Source of the DNA: Bacillota bacterium
GTDB taxonomy: Bacteria; Bacillota; Clostridia; Christensenellales; Aristaeellaceae
Direction: 5' to 3'
Assembly: GCA_023459275.1 (NCBI GenBank)
Contig: JAEWVC010000085.1
Span: forward strand, 1 to 64,000
DNA length: 64,000 bases
Shown: positions 31,090 through 39,846 of the stretch, in pieces
Layout: every line of letters begins with the position of its first letter
Position numbering within the stretch: position 1 is the first letter of the stretch
Notes under the pieces: model-generated
Told to the model about the DNA's origin: nothing
What the model saw: the letters and a program-made list of their open reading frames with translations, nothing else
Database searches by the model: none
Translations under genes and position numbers: made by a program

Positions 31090-31713
31090 ATGACAATGGA
31101 AATGACCGCTCCTAAAAAATTGCAGGGCTGGTTGGTGCTGTTTCTGGTGGCGCTGGTGGCTGGGCTGGCTTTGGCGGCCACCAATGAAATGACCAGGGAA
31201 CCTATCAAGCAGCGCGCCATAGAGAGCGCTTTGGCCGCGCGCAAGGCTGTGTTCAGCGCCGCGGACGCCTTTGAGGAATTGCCGGTGGCCACGGATAGAG
31301 GCGTAGACAGCTTTTACCGCGCGCTGAAGGATGGGCAGACCATAGGGTACGAGGCGCAATCAACTGTCCATGGCTACGGCGGGCCCATCGAGGTCATCGT
31401 GGGCATGGACCTGGACGGCAAGCTTACCGCCATTTCAGTGGGCGGTTCCAACTTTTCCGAAACGGCCGGCCTCGGCTCCAAAGCCAAGGAGCCTTCCTTT
31501 AAGGACCAATTTATGGGCATTTCTCTGCCTGCAGAATTAAGCGGAAACGTGGATGCCATTTCCGGCGCCACCATCACCTCCAGGGCTGTGGTGCTGGGCG
31601 TGAATCAGGCGGGACAGTATATCCTGACATCCATGTCGGATGGCAGCCTGGACAGCGCGCCTGACGCGGGCGCCGGGCAAGGCGGGGGCGAAAGCGGCGG
31701 CACCGCAAATTAG
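31090..31713 (+). CDS. FMN-binding domain membrane protein (RnfG-like)
   Basis: A 207-residue protein with one N-terminal membrane anchor (LQGWLVLFLVALVAGLALA) and an extracellular FMN-binding domain. The covalent flavinylation motif DAISGATITS lies near 158-167; an ApbE transferase normally attaches FMN to the Thr. It is like RnfG/NqrC-type or stand-alone electron carriers, but no other Rnf genes are adjacent. The C-terminus is a Gly-rich tail. A likely partner is the ApbE encoded at 45472. Start 31090 (or ATG 31096) follows GGGGAAGGAC. Confidence 0.85.
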   Translation: MTMEMTAPKKLQGWLVLFLVALVAGLALAATNEMTREPIKQRAIESALAARKAVFSAADAFEELPVATDRGVDSFYRALKDGQTIGYEAQSTVHGYGGPIEVIVGMDLDGKLTAISVGGSNFSETAGLGSKAKEPSFKDQFMGISLPAELSGNVDAISGATITSRAVVLGVNQAGQYILTSMSDGSLDSAPDAGAGQGGGESGGTAN

Positions 31714-31739
31714 CCGTTTTTTCGGATAGGATATCACAG

Positions 31740-31768
31740 GCCGCGGGGGAAAGGCTCCGCGGCTTTTT
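31740..31768 (+). terminator. rho-independent terminator after the FMN-binding gene
   Basis: GCCGCGG stem paired with CCGCGGC, followed by TTTTT. The second larA-like gene begins 22 bp later, so its transcription relies on read-through or an unseen promoter. Confidence 0.75.
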
Positions 31769-31789
31769 GTACAGCAAAGGAGGCTGCCG

Positions 31790-33067
31790 ATGGAGATTCC
31801 GCTCAAATACGGGGAAGGGCAAGTGACGCTGTCCCTGGACGGCGCATCAAATGTGGCCTTTCTTCAGGAAAAGCCGTCGCCCGTAATCGCCAACCTGCAG
31901 GAAGCGTTCCAAAAGGCGGTAACGGAGGAATGCATAGGCTCGCCGCCCCTTTGCGAAGTTGTTCACCCCGGCGATAAGGTGACGGTGATCGTAAGCGACA
32001 TCACCAGGTTCTGGATGCGGCAGGACAAAATCTGCCCGCTCCTTGCAGACTACTTGTGCCAAACGGCAGGCATCCGCGAGGAGGATATCGTTTTTTTGGT
32101 GGCGCTGGGCACGCACCGGCATCAAACCCCGGCGGAGCTCGAAAAGCTGGTTTCCGCCGAAATCTACCGGCGTTTTCCCGTGATTAACCATGACTGCACC
32201 GCTGAAAACCTTGTTTTTCTTGGCACCACTTCCAGGGGCACGCGGGTGCGCGTCAACCCCCTGGCGGTAAACCGCAAGGTGATCCTTGTAAGCGGCACCG
32301 TCCACCACCTGATGTCGGGCTTCGGCGGGGGCCGCAAGAGCATCCTTCCCGGGATCAGCGGGCGGGACACCATTTTTGCAAACCATATTCTTTCTTTGGA
32401 TCCGGAGGCGGAAAGGTCCAGCCCGCTCATTGGCATGGGCGTGCTTGCGGGCAACCCTGTCCATGAGGACATGGTGGAGGCTGCGGCGTTGGTGGCGCCT
32501 GCTTTTTCCATTAACCTGGTGGTCAATAGCCATCAGGAGCATTGCGCGCTGCTCTGCGGCCATTGGCTGAAGGCTTGGGAAGAGAGCAGCCGCGTGACCC
32601 ACCGCCTCTTTGGGTTGCCGATTGCAAAAAAGGCGGATGTGGTCATCGCCAGCTGCGGCGGTTATCCCAAGGACATCAACCTGTACCAGGCCGTTAAGAC
32701 ACTGCTCAACGCCGCCCAGGGGATGAAGGACGGCGGAACCCTTGTCTTTCTGGCGGAATGCCGGGAAGGTGGCGGCGCGCCGGAGTTTTTTGACTGGATC
32801 AAGCCTTTGCGGGAAGGCCGGCTGGACGCGGCGCTGCGGGAAAGCTTTACCATCGCCGGGTATATCTTCTACGCAGCCTGCGAGGCCATCCGCCGGGCGG
32901 ACAGGGTGCTGACGCTCACACAAATCCCCAAAGATGTGGCGGCGCCCATGGGCCTTGCGGCCTGCGGCGATACCGCCGCCCTTCAGAAGCAGCTTTCCGT
33001 GAAGGGCAAAGACGTATATGTGATGCCCTACGGCGGCAGCGTGGTTCCCTATCTGGCGGAGGAGTAG
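31790..33067 (+). CDS. LarA-family nickel-pincer lactate/2-hydroxyacid racemase
   Basis: A 425-residue LarA homologue of standard length. Active-site counterparts are the Asp and Arg in SDITRFW, the His in ALGTHRHQT, the His in SGTVHHLMSGFGGGRKSILPG with the cofactor-anchoring Lys in the same block, and FANH. This is the typical lactate-racemase-like form, closer to characterised LarA than the 495-residue paralogue at 14599. AAAGGAGGCTG precedes the ATG. The nickel-pincer maturation genes larBCE are not in the window, so they must lie elsewhere if the protein is active. Confidence 0.88.
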   Translation: MEIPLKYGEGQVTLSLDGASNVAFLQEKPSPVIANLQEAFQKAVTEECIGSPPLCEVVHPGDKVTVIVSDITRFWMRQDKICPLLADYLCQTAGIREEDIVFLVALGTHRHQTPAELEKLVSAEIYRRFPVINHDCTAENLVFLGTTSRGTRVRVNPLAVNRKVILVSGTVHHLMSGFGGGRKSILPGISGRDTIFANHILSLDPEAERSSPLIGMGVLAGNPVHEDMVEAAALVAPAFSINLVVNSHQEHCALLCGHWLKAWEESSRVTHRLFGLPIAKKADVVIASCGGYPKDINLYQAVKTLLNAAQGMKDGGTLVFLAECREGGGAPEFFDWIKPLREGRLDAALRESFTIAGYIFYAACEAIRRADRVLTLTQIPKDVAAPMGLAACGDTAALQKQLSVKGKDVYVMPYGGSVVPYLAEE

Positions 33068-33361
33068 CCGCAGAGCAGGCGTGTGCCGGGCCAGGATTGA
33101 CAATCCGCCGGATCATTGGTAAAATGATCAAGACAGCAAACGAAATGATATTTGGAGGGATACCGTCCGGAGGGGCAGGATTTTGCCTTTCCCGGAAATG
33201 AAAGAAAGCGCAGGCACAAAAAACAAGCAGGAATCGGAAGGCTTGTTTTGTTGTGCCCGCGTGTTTTCTTTTCAGGCGGTATCCTTTTGCTTGAAAGGGA
33301 TGCCGCTTTTGTCGGGGTCCCTTTTCGTTTGCTGTCAAAAAATGAAATTGGAGGAATCAGT
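33068..33361 (+). promoter_or_regulatory. promoter and structured leader before the methyltransferase gene
   Basis: Promoter TTGACA (33097-33102), 17-bp spacer, TAAAAT (33120-33125). A leader of about 230 nt follows with two possible hairpins: GGCACAA..AACAAGC pairing with GCTTGTT..TTGTGCC (about 33210-33262), then GCGGTATCCTTT / AAGGGATGCCGC ending in TTTTG (about 33279-33318), which resembles a terminator. No known riboswitch class was recognised. It may be an attenuator. Confidence 0.5.
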
Positions 33362-34195
33362 ATGCTAACGATCGCGAATAAGATCCGTGAACTGGACCGC
33401 CCGGCGCCGTTTGCCGCGGGAGCGGAGCTTTGGAATGATCCCCATATCTCAAAGGAAATGCTCAAGGCGCACCTTTCGCCGGATACGGACGCGGCCAGCT
33501 ACAAACCGGCTGCCATTGCCGCCATCTGCCGCCATCTGCCTGATGCCATGGGGCTGGAAAAGGGGGCATCTTTTGTGGACCTGGGGTGCGGACCTGGGCT
33601 GTACGCCAAGGAATTGGGCATGCAGGGCTTTGCCGTTACCGGTATTGACAGGTCGGAAGGCTCCATTTGTTACGCCAGAGAGCTGAACGCGGGGCTGCAG
33701 GGCATCTTTGTGAATGCCAGCTATTTGCAGCCGTTTGGAGAAGGCCGTTTTGACGCGGCCATCATGGTCTCCAGGGATTACGGGGTGCTCTCGCCCGAGG
33801 ACCGGCGGAGATTTTTGAAAAATGTCCATACCGCATTGAAGCCGGGCGGCTATTTTGCGCTAGATATGGAAAGCCTCCATGCTTTCTCACAGCTTCAAAA
33901 AAGCGCCTGTCCCTATTGGGAGGCGGCGGAATCAGGTTTCTGGCGGCCCCATCCGTATATGGCGCTTTCCAAAACATACTTCTATCCCGAAATGCAGGTT
34001 TCATGCGATTTGCACGTGGTGATGGATGAGGAATTCACGGTCTACCGCATCTGGCAGACGTATTTTTCGCCCCAATCCATTGCGCGGGAGCTGAACGAGC
34101 AAGGCTTTGAAGTCCGGGCGGTATGGGGGAGCCTCATGGGCGGCCGCCTTGCGGAAGATTCGGCAGCCTTGGGCGTCCTGTGCCGGAAAGCATAG
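33362..34195 (+). CDS. class I SAM-dependent methyltransferase
   Basis: A 277-residue protein. SAM-binding motif I VDLGCGPGLYAKEL lies near 68-81, the acidic residue of motif II in TGIDRSEG and motif III in FDAAIMVSRDYGVL. The C-terminal half has the aromatic-rich segment common to small-molecule methyltransferases. ATG 33362 follows TGGAGGAATC; longer in-frame starts would overlap the leader hairpins. The acceptor is unknown. It converges on the response regulator with almost no gap. Confidence 0.85.
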   Translation: MLTIANKIRELDRPAPFAAGAELWNDPHISKEMLKAHLSPDTDAASYKPAAIAAICRHLPDAMGLEKGASFVDLGCGPGLYAKELGMQGFAVTGIDRSEGSICYARELNAGLQGIFVNASYLQPFGEGRFDAAIMVSRDYGVLSPEDRRRFLKNVHTALKPGGYFALDMESLHAFSQLQKSACPYWEAAESGFWRPHPYMALSKTYFYPEMQVSCDLHVVMDEEFTVYRIWQTYFSPQSIARELNEQGFEVRAVWGSLMGGRLAEDSAALGVLCRKA

Positions 34196-34813
34196 CTACC
34201 TGGTCTTGTAATAAAAGACCGCCAGTTCCGTCCTGTTGCGCAGCGCCAGCTTTTCCAGCATCAGGCTGACGGCGTTGCGCACGGTGCCCTCGCTCAGGAA
34301 TAACTCCGCGGCGATTTCCCGGTTGTTTTTTCCCTGGGCTACCAGCGCCAGCAGCTGCTCCTCCTTGTCGCTCAGGGGGACGGCTGCCGGCGCTTTTTCC
34401 TGGCGCCCCATCAGGTCGGGCAGCCTTTCCATTACGGCGCCGCCGAACACGTGCTGCCCGGCATGGACCGCCAGAATGGCCGGCGCGATGGATTCAAAAT
34501 TCTCCTTGAGCAGATACCCCTTTCCGCCGATTTTGATGGCGCGGGCAATGTACTCATCATCAGAAAATGTTGTGAGAAAAAGGATCTTCGCCTCCCTGTC
34601 CAGCTTCAATATCTCCTCCGCGGCGTCCAGGCCTGTTTTTTCCCCCATGCGGATGTCCATGAGCATCACATCCGGCCTGTGAAGGCTGTACAGGCGCACG
34701 GCTTCCTGCGCTTCATGGCTCATGGCGCAGACCTTCAATTGCCCGCCGGCCTCCAGCAGGAGTTTTAAGGAGGAGCATACCAGCTTGTCATCATCCGCGA
34801 TCACGATGCGCAT
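34196..34813 (-). CDS. NarL/FixJ-type response regulator (LnrK-like)
   Basis: A 205-residue two-domain regulator. The receiver domain has DD near 8-9, the phospho-acceptor Asp in VMLMDIRMG near 55 and the Lys near 105. The C-terminal LuxR helix-turn-helix reads NREIAAELFLSEGTVRNAVSLMLEKL. The start overlaps the histidine kinase gene by 13 bp, so the two are coupled. It is divergent from an ABC-2 exporter, the layout of the B. subtilis LnrJK-LMN (YfiJK-LMN) antibiotic-resistance system. The palindrome at 35961-35978 is a plausible binding site. Confidence 0.9.
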   Translation of the reverse strand: MRIVIADDDKLVCSSLKLLLEAGGQLKVCAMSHEAQEAVRLYSLHRPDVMLMDIRMGEKTGLDAAEEILKLDREAKILFLTTFSDDEYIARAIKIGGKGYLLKENFESIAPAILAVHAGQHVFGGAVMERLPDLMGRQEKAPAAVPLSDKEEQLLALVAQGKNNREIAAELFLSEGTVRNAVSLMLEKLALRNRTELAVFYYKTR

Positions 34814-35886
34814 TTGGAACCCTCCTTCGGAACGGAGATGAAAATATGAAATCCGCCCTCCGCGGTGATGCGGATGCGTCCATGCAGGTCGGACACCCGC
34901 TTTTGCATGTTGGTTATACCGATGCCGCCCGTGGCCTCCGGAGCATACCGTGCATTTTGCCCGTTGTCGCGGATATCCAGCTGATACAGCGCCGGATGTT
35001 CACGGACGGTGATGATCGCGGCTGTGGCCCGGGAATGGCGGGCAATGTTGGAAAGCGCCTCCTTGGCGATAGCCAGGAAAGCGTACTTAACGTTGCCCTC
35101 CGGGCTCTTCTCTACATCGTACTCCAGGGAAACCTTGCAGAAAGTGAAGCCGGACACCAGGGCCGAAAGCTCCTCCTGCAGATCCACCGAATCGTCATGC
35201 AGCCCATGGACGCTTTGGCGGATGCCGGCCATCCCTTCGGATAAGGTGCCCCGCAAGGTGGATAAGGGCTCCCGTAAAGGCTGCGCCTGGGGGAGGGAAA
35301 GGAGCGCGCCGATCTGCAGCATGGCGCTGGACAGCAGATGCCCCACGTTGTCGTGGATCTCCCGGGCGATGCGGTTGCGTTCGCCAAGCCGTACAAGGTG
35401 CGCATGCCTGTCCTGATGGAGCCTCAACTCGCGGTTGCTGTTCTCCAGCTTCAGCGTCAGCTCCGCCATACTGTCCCGCAGGCTGTTGCGGCTTTCCGCC
35501 AGGCGGGCGCTCCGCACCGACTTGGTCTTTATCAGGAAGGCTGTGGCGGAAAACAGGAGGATCAGGGCTATAGACTTAATGTCAAGAACCGAGGCATGAA
35601 GGATCAAGGCGGGAATAAGCAGCAGCGAGAACCAAATTTCCCGCGTCAGGAACACATCATACAAAAGCGCGGGTGCAAACAGCAAAAAGGCCGGCTCCCA
35701 GAGGCTGACGAGAATAAACAGGCACAAGCCGCCGGCCCGGACGAAGGGCCGCCCCCAGAAGCTGCTGGCCGCGGACAGGAACATAGCCATAAGGAAAGGA
35801 ATGGCCAGCATCGGCTCTGCGCCGTACAGCAACGCCAGCACAAGGCAGCCCCCCATGAGAAAGCCCTTGTCCATCAGTTCATACAT
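34801..35886 (-). CDS. NarX-type sensor histidine kinase (LnrJ-like)
   Basis: A 361-residue membrane kinase. The N-terminal half is four to five hydrophobic segments with almost no extracellular loop (an intramembrane-sensing layout), then a coiled-coil (about 130-175). A HisKA_3 box, ERNRIAREIHDNVGHLLSSAM, follows, with a short GHKL ATPase domain (EALSNIARHSRA as N-box, then DNGQ). ATG 35886 follows GAGGAGAACC. Together with the response regulator it probably senses a membrane-active compound or the state of the adjacent exporter. Confidence 0.88.
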   Translation of the reverse strand: MYELMDKGFLMGGCLVLALLYGAEPMLAIPFLMAMFLSAASSFWGRPFVRAGGLCLFILVSLWEPAFLLFAPALLYDVFLTREIWFSLLLIPALILHASVLDIKSIALILLFSATAFLIKTKSVRSARLAESRNSLRDSMAELTLKLENSNRELRLHQDRHAHLVRLGERNRIAREIHDNVGHLLSSAMLQIGALLSLPQAQPLREPLSTLRGTLSEGMAGIRQSVHGLHDDSVDLQEELSALVSGFTFCKVSLEYDVEKSPEGNVKYAFLAIAKEALSNIARHSRATAAIITVREHPALYQLDIRDNGQNARYAPEATGGIGITNMQKRVSDLHGRIRITAEGGFHIFISVPKEGSKCAS

Positions 35887-35960
35887 GGCCGGTTCTCCTC
35901 TTTTTTGTGCGTGTTTCCATTGTACGCTATTTTTTAGGACCGCACAAGCACGGCATGGCA

Positions 35961-35978
35961 ATATGACATTTGTCATAT
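35961..35978. promoter_or_regulatory. ATATGACATTTGTCATAT palindrome in the divergent promoter region
   Basis: A perfect 8+2+8 inverted repeat between the sensor kinase and exporter genes. Both flanking promoters have a TACAAT -10 (plus strand 36022-36027; the minus-strand one near 35923-35928 has TTGTGC as -35). The exporter promoter lacks a good -35, as expected if a NarL-type activator binding the palindrome is needed. Confidence 0.6.
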
Positions 35979-36054
35979 CAGGTTTGGAAATTTCTCACTA
36001 CCAAGCATCCGGCAAAAAAGGTACAATGGTCCCGAACAAGGAGGGGGAGCCAAT

Positions 36055-36987
36055 ATGGTTATTTCCATTCAAAACCTGGTCAAGCGGTACGGGGATCTGA
36101 TCGCGCTGGACCATTTTAATCTGGATGTGGCGGAGGGGGAAATTTTTGGCCTGCTGGGGCCCAACGGTTCGGGCAAGACCACCGCCATCAATTGCCTGCT
36201 GTCGCTATTGACGTATGACAAAGGGGACATTCGCATCTTTGACCAGCCCATGACGCCGGAATCCTACGGTATCAAGCGGGAGATCGGCATCGTGATGCAG
36301 AACGTGGCGGTGTTTGAAGAATTGACAGTAAAGGAGAACATTGATTACTTCTGCGGCCTGTATGTGCCGGACAAAGCGAAGCGGGCACAGCTTGTGGAAG
36401 AAGCCATCCAGTTTGTGGGGCTGCAGGATTTTCGCAAATTCCATCCCAAAAAGCTGAGCGGAGGTCTTCTGCGCCGCCTGAACATTGCCTGCGGCATCGC
36501 CCACAAGCCCAAGCTCATCATCATGGATGAGCCCACCGTGGCGGTGGACCCACAGAGCCGCAACAGCATTCTGGAGGGCATCCAGCGCCTGAACAGGGAA
36601 GGTGCTACCGTGGTATACACCTCCCATTACATGGAGGAAGTGGAGCAGATCTGCACACGGATTGCCATTATGGATAAGGGGCAGGTGATCGCCCTTGGCA
36701 CCAAGGAAGAATTGAAGGCCATGATCCGGGTGGGAGAAAAGGTCACCGTGGAGGCGCTGGATGTGGGTGAATCAGCCATGCAATGCATCCGTGCGCTGCC
36801 GGGCTTAAGCTCCGTGGAATACGACGGACATGTACTGACGGTGAAATTTCTCAGCGGAAGCCGCAATCTTACGCACCTGCTGGATTGCCTGAAGGCGAAC
36901 AATACTTCCTTTGGCCAGGTGTACTCGGTGCTGCCCACGCTGAACGATGTTTTCCTGGAGATCACAGGAAAACAGCTGCGGGATTAG
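36055..36987 (+). CDS. ABC exporter ATPase (LnrL-like)
   Basis: A 310-residue ABC-2-type ATPase. Walker A GPNGSGKTT (about 38-46), the signature LSGGLLRRL (the LSGGxxRR form of drug and lipid exporters), Walker B LIIMDEPTVAVDP and switch YTSHYMEEVE are seen. A C-terminal DUF4162-like extension follows. ATG 36055 has AAGGAGGGGGAG upstream. It pairs with the two permeases downstream. By analogy with linearmycin/polyene resistance systems it would expel membrane-active natural products, although cell-envelope lipid export is an alternative. Confidence 0.92.
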   Translation: MVISIQNLVKRYGDLIALDHFNLDVAEGEIFGLLGPNGSGKTTAINCLLSLLTYDKGDIRIFDQPMTPESYGIKREIGIVMQNVAVFEELTVKENIDYFCGLYVPDKAKRAQLVEEAIQFVGLQDFRKFHPKKLSGGLLRRLNIACGIAHKPKLIIMDEPTVAVDPQSRNSILEGIQRLNREGATVVYTSHYMEEVEQICTRIAIMDKGQVIALGTKEELKAMIRVGEKVTVEALDVGESAMQCIRALPGLSSVEYDGHVLTVKFLSGSRNLTHLLDCLKANNTSFGQVYSVLPTLNDVFLEITGKQLRD

Positions 36988-36999
36988 GAGGCGACTTGT

Positions 37000-38136
37000 A
37001 TGTTCGGCCATGTTTTCCACTACAGGCTCAAATGCCTGCTTAGAAGCCGCGAAATGCTCTTTTGGCTGCTGCTGTTTCCCGTTCTGCTTTCACTGCTTTT
37101 CAGCATGGCGTTTTCTAACATTTACAAGGCGGAAGCGTTCAGGAAGATTCCCATTGCCGTGGTGGACAGCCAGGCGTATCGGGAGGACGCATTGCTGCAA
37201 AGTGCGCTGAAGGCTGCCTCCGCAGGGGAGGACGCCTTGTTTTCCCTCAACCTTGTCAGCCAGGAGGAGGCACGCCGGTTGCTTGCAGGCGGAGAAATCA
37301 CCGGATATGTGGAAACCGGCGGGGAACTCAGGGTGGTTGTGTCTGCATCCGGGGTGAACCAGACGATTTTGAAGTCCTTTCTGGACACATTTTTACAGTT
37401 GCGGAAAACGGCGGAAACGGTGATCACGCAAAATCCGGCGGCTGTCATCACCGGGTTTTTGACCGATCTGGCGGCACAGAAGGAATACACAAGGGCCATG
37501 GAGGGTATTCCCGCACCGGATACGCTGCTGGGCTACTTTTACGCGCTTCTGGCCATGGCTTGCCTGTATGGCAGCTTTTGCGGCCTGCAGGAGATGAATG
37601 CCGTTCAGGCCAATTTGTCGCCCCAGGGAGCCAGGCTCAGCGTGGCGCCCGTGCACAAGATGAAAGCTTTTCTGGCGGGGATGGCGGCCAGTCTGCTGGT
37701 GCAGTACGCCATCCTGCTGATCTTGCTTACCTTCATGCATTTTGCCCTGGGTGTGGATTTTGGCAACCAGCTTGCCTATATCTTGCTGCTATGCCTGGTG
37801 GCCAGCCTGACAGGTATTACCCTGGGAGCCGCGGTTACGGCCATCACCCGCAAGAGCGAGGCAGTCAACACAGCCATCCTTGTGTCCGTCAGCATGGCAC
37901 TCTCCTTCTTTGCGGGATTGATGTTTGTGGAAATGAAGTATATCATCGCGAAGGCTTTTCCGTTGGCCGCCTACATCAACCCGGCAACGCTCATTGCCGA
38001 CGGCTTTTACGCCCTGTACTATTACCAGACCCACGAACGGTTTTTTATCAATGTGGCGCTGCTGGCGGCTTTCTCCGTGCTGTTTTGCCTGCTGGCCTAC
38101 CGCGCCTTAAGGAGGCGGAAGTATGCAAGTCTTTAA
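37000..38136 (+). CDS. ABC-2 exporter permease (LnrM-like)
   Basis: A 378-residue ABC2_membrane_3-type permease. One N-terminal membrane helix (LLLFPVLLSLLFSMAFS) is followed by an extracellular domain of about 140 residues and then five to six helices. It contains the family's late PLAAYINPATLIADGFYAL segment. It lies 12 bp after the ATPase gene behind TTAGGAGG and overlaps the second permease by 14 bp. The two non-identical permeases likely form a heterodimer. Confidence 0.88.
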   Translation: MFGHVFHYRLKCLLRSREMLFWLLLFPVLLSLLFSMAFSNIYKAEAFRKIPIAVVDSQAYREDALLQSALKAASAGEDALFSLNLVSQEEARRLLAGGEITGYVETGGELRVVVSASGVNQTILKSFLDTFLQLRKTAETVITQNPAAVITGFLTDLAAQKEYTRAMEGIPAPDTLLGYFYALLAMACLYGSFCGLQEMNAVQANLSPQGARLSVAPVHKMKAFLAGMAASLLVQYAILLILLTFMHFALGVDFGNQLAYILLLCLVASLTGITLGAAVTAITRKSEAVNTAILVSVSMALSFFAGLMFVEMKYIIAKAFPLAAYINPATLIADGFYALYYYQTHERFFINVALLAAFSVLFCLLAYRALRRRKYASL

Positions 38137-39304
38137 AGTGTATTTCAAGGTTATCCGCCATAACAGGATTCAACTGATGATCTATGTGGTAATTTTCCTG
38201 CTGATGACGGTGATCGTTTCCTCCATGTATACCGCGACGATGACATCCCAGGCTACCGCCTTCACCGCCGCAAAGCCAAATGCCGCGGTAGTCAGCCTGG
38301 ACGGCGAGACGCCCCTTGTGAAGGGATTCATCGAGTTTTTCGGGGAACACGCTTCCCTTCAAACAGTTTCGCCGGAGGGGGACGCGCTGAAGGACGCGCT
38401 GTTTTTCCATGCTGTTGAATACGCCGTCAAGATCCCACAGGGATTCACACGTGCATTTTTGAACGGTGAGGATGCCGCTCTGGAGACGGCCGGGGCGCAG
38501 GATTCCGTAAACGGCGTACTGCTTAGGACACTTGCGGACCGGTATTTTGCCACCGCGGGTTTATACGCAAAGTTTGGCGGGAACCTTACTCAGGAGGAGA
38601 TCGTAAGGCTCACGCGCAGGGACCTTTCCCTGTCCGCGGGCCTGCGTATGGAGTCCGCGGCGCCTGCGGCGCAGGATGAGGGTGTGTACTTGTATGTGTT
38701 CAACTATATATCCTACAGCCTGCTGGCGGTGCTTATCCTGGGAGTGACCTCCTTCATGCTCACCTTCAACGAAACGGATCTTCGCCGCAGAAACATGTGC
38801 GCGCCCATACCGTCTTTTCACATGAATATGCAGATGTTCCTGGCAAATATTGTGTTCGGCATCGTCTGCTGGGCGCTGATGGCTGGGATGGGCTTTGTCC
38901 TCTACTTCAGGGATATGGCTACTCCCGCGGGGCTGATGCTGCTTTTGAATTCCTTTGTCTTTACCATCTCATGCCTGGGGATCAGCTTCTTGTTGGGGAC
39001 GCTGATCAAAAAGCGTGCCGCCCAGGCGCCGCTGCAAAATACGCTGACGCTTGCCTTCAGCTTTCTGGGCGGCGCCTTTGTTCCCCAGTTTCTGATGGGC
39101 AAGACGGTGCTGACCATCGCCAGTTTCACGCCAACCTACTGGTATATCAAGAGCAACCACCTCATCGTGTCGCTTCACGATTTTTCCATGGCAAGCCTCG
39201 CGCCGGTGTTTGGGAACATGGCGGTCCTCCTTGGGTTTGGCGCCGCTTTTTTGCTGGTGGCGCTGGCCATTGCCAAAAAGCGGAGCGCCGGGGCTGCCGC
39301 CTGA
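38123..39304 (+). CDS. ABC-2 exporter permease (LnrN-like)
   Basis: A 393-residue permease with the same topology as its partner: an N-terminal helix (MIYVVIFLLMTVIVSSMY), a large external domain, then about six helices ending at 385. The AFSFLGGAFVPQFLM segment corresponds to the conserved late-helix region of ABC-2 exporters. It ends the operon, followed by a stable hairpin (39327-39360). Confidence 0.87.
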   Translation: MQVFKVYFKVIRHNRIQLMIYVVIFLLMTVIVSSMYTATMTSQATAFTAAKPNAAVVSLDGETPLVKGFIEFFGEHASLQTVSPEGDALKDALFFHAVEYAVKIPQGFTRAFLNGEDAALETAGAQDSVNGVLLRTLADRYFATAGLYAKFGGNLTQEEIVRLTRRDLSLSAGLRMESAAPAAQDEGVYLYVFNYISYSLLAVLILGVTSFMLTFNETDLRRRNMCAPIPSFHMNMQMFLANIVFGIVCWALMAGMGFVLYFRDMATPAGLMLLLNSFVFTISCLGISFLLGTLIKKRAAQAPLQNTLTLAFSFLGGAFVPQFLMGKTVLTIASFTPTYWYIKSNHLIVSLHDFSMASLAPVFGNMAVLLGFGAAFLLVALAIAKKRSAGAAA

Positions 39305-39326
39305 GAAAAGGCGTGCAGGAGAAGAA

Positions 39327-39360
39327 CTGCGGGAGGCGTATGGAGAAAAGCCTCCCGCAG
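39327..39360 (+). promoter_or_regulatory. hairpin after the exporter operon
   Basis: A perfect 11-bp stem CTGCGGGAGGC / GCCTCCCGCAG with a 12-nt loop. No T-run directly follows on the plus strand, so it is an imperfect terminator or 3' stabiliser. Confidence 0.5.
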
Positions 39361-39406
39361 AAAAGGGCGATTGATGAAGATTTCCTGAGGAATTCGTTTT
39401 TTCTGC

Positions 39407-39434
39407 TTGACATACGTCCGGAACCGTGTATAAT
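39407..39434 (+). promoter_or_regulatory. promoter for tRNA-Lys
   Basis: TTGACA (39407-39412), 16-bp spacer, TATAAT (39429-39434), 39 bp before the mature 5' end. Confidence 0.8.
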
Positions 39435-39473
39435 ATTCTTCGTCGGCAGCGAAAGCCGCCCGAAACCAGATAT

Positions 39474-39549
39474 GCACCATTAGCTCAGTTGGTAGAGCAC
39501 CTGACTCTTAATCAGGGTGTCTAGGGTTCGAGTCCCTAATGGTGTACCA
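39474..39549 (+). tRNA. tRNA-Lys (anticodon CTT)
   Basis: A complete cloverleaf: acceptor GCACCAT pairing with ATGGTGT (G-U at the first pair), D-arm GCTCAGTTGGTAGAGC, anticodon arm CCTGA-CTCTTAA-TCAGG with anticodon CTT, variable loop GTGTC, T-arm TAGGG-TTCGAGT-CCCTA, discriminator A and encoded CCA. It has its own promoter and terminator. Confidence 0.95.
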
Positions 39550-39555
39550 CACAAG

Positions 39556-39591
39556 GCCCCTTGAAAACATTCAGTTTTCGAGGGGCTTTTT
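39556..39591 (+). terminator. terminator of tRNA-Lys
   Basis: GCCCCTTGAAAAC / GTTTTCGAGGGGC with loop ATTCA, then TTTTT. A near copy of this terminator, again preceded by a tRNA-like 3' end, occurs at 42890-42932. The remaining gap to 39846 holds only the ECF-type promoter. Confidence 0.9.
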
Positions 39592-39796
39592 CTTCTGCAT
39601 CAAAATGTGCCAAGGAGCGATTGCCCGCTGGCCTTTCCCTCTTGTACATGATGCATGGAAAGCGTGCGCAGGGCAAAATAACCGGCGCGCTTTCGCATCT
39701 TATGCGATGGCCGACAGTTGACGGTGAGCGTAAAAGCAGTCAAAATAACAATATGCAGAAACTTTGAAAAATCCTGAAGATATTATTGCGGAATAC

Positions 39797-39824
39797 GAAA
39801 TCTTTGAGCGCCTTTTCGTCTATA
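39797..39824 (+). promoter_or_regulatory. ECF-sigma-type promoter (probable autoregulation)
   Basis: GAAATCTTT (39797-39805), then CGTCTATA (39817-39824). The CGTCTA -10 is characteristic of ECF sigma promoters in Firmicutes. It lies just upstream of the sigma factor gene itself. Confidence 0.5.
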
Positions 39825-39846
39825 AGGGTAAGGAGGTGAGCAGCGG

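Noticed and set aside
31090..31713. Part of an Rnf or Nqr complex.
   Set aside because: No rnfA, B, C, D or E or nqr genes are adjacent; a stand-alone FMN-binding membrane protein is the safer reading.
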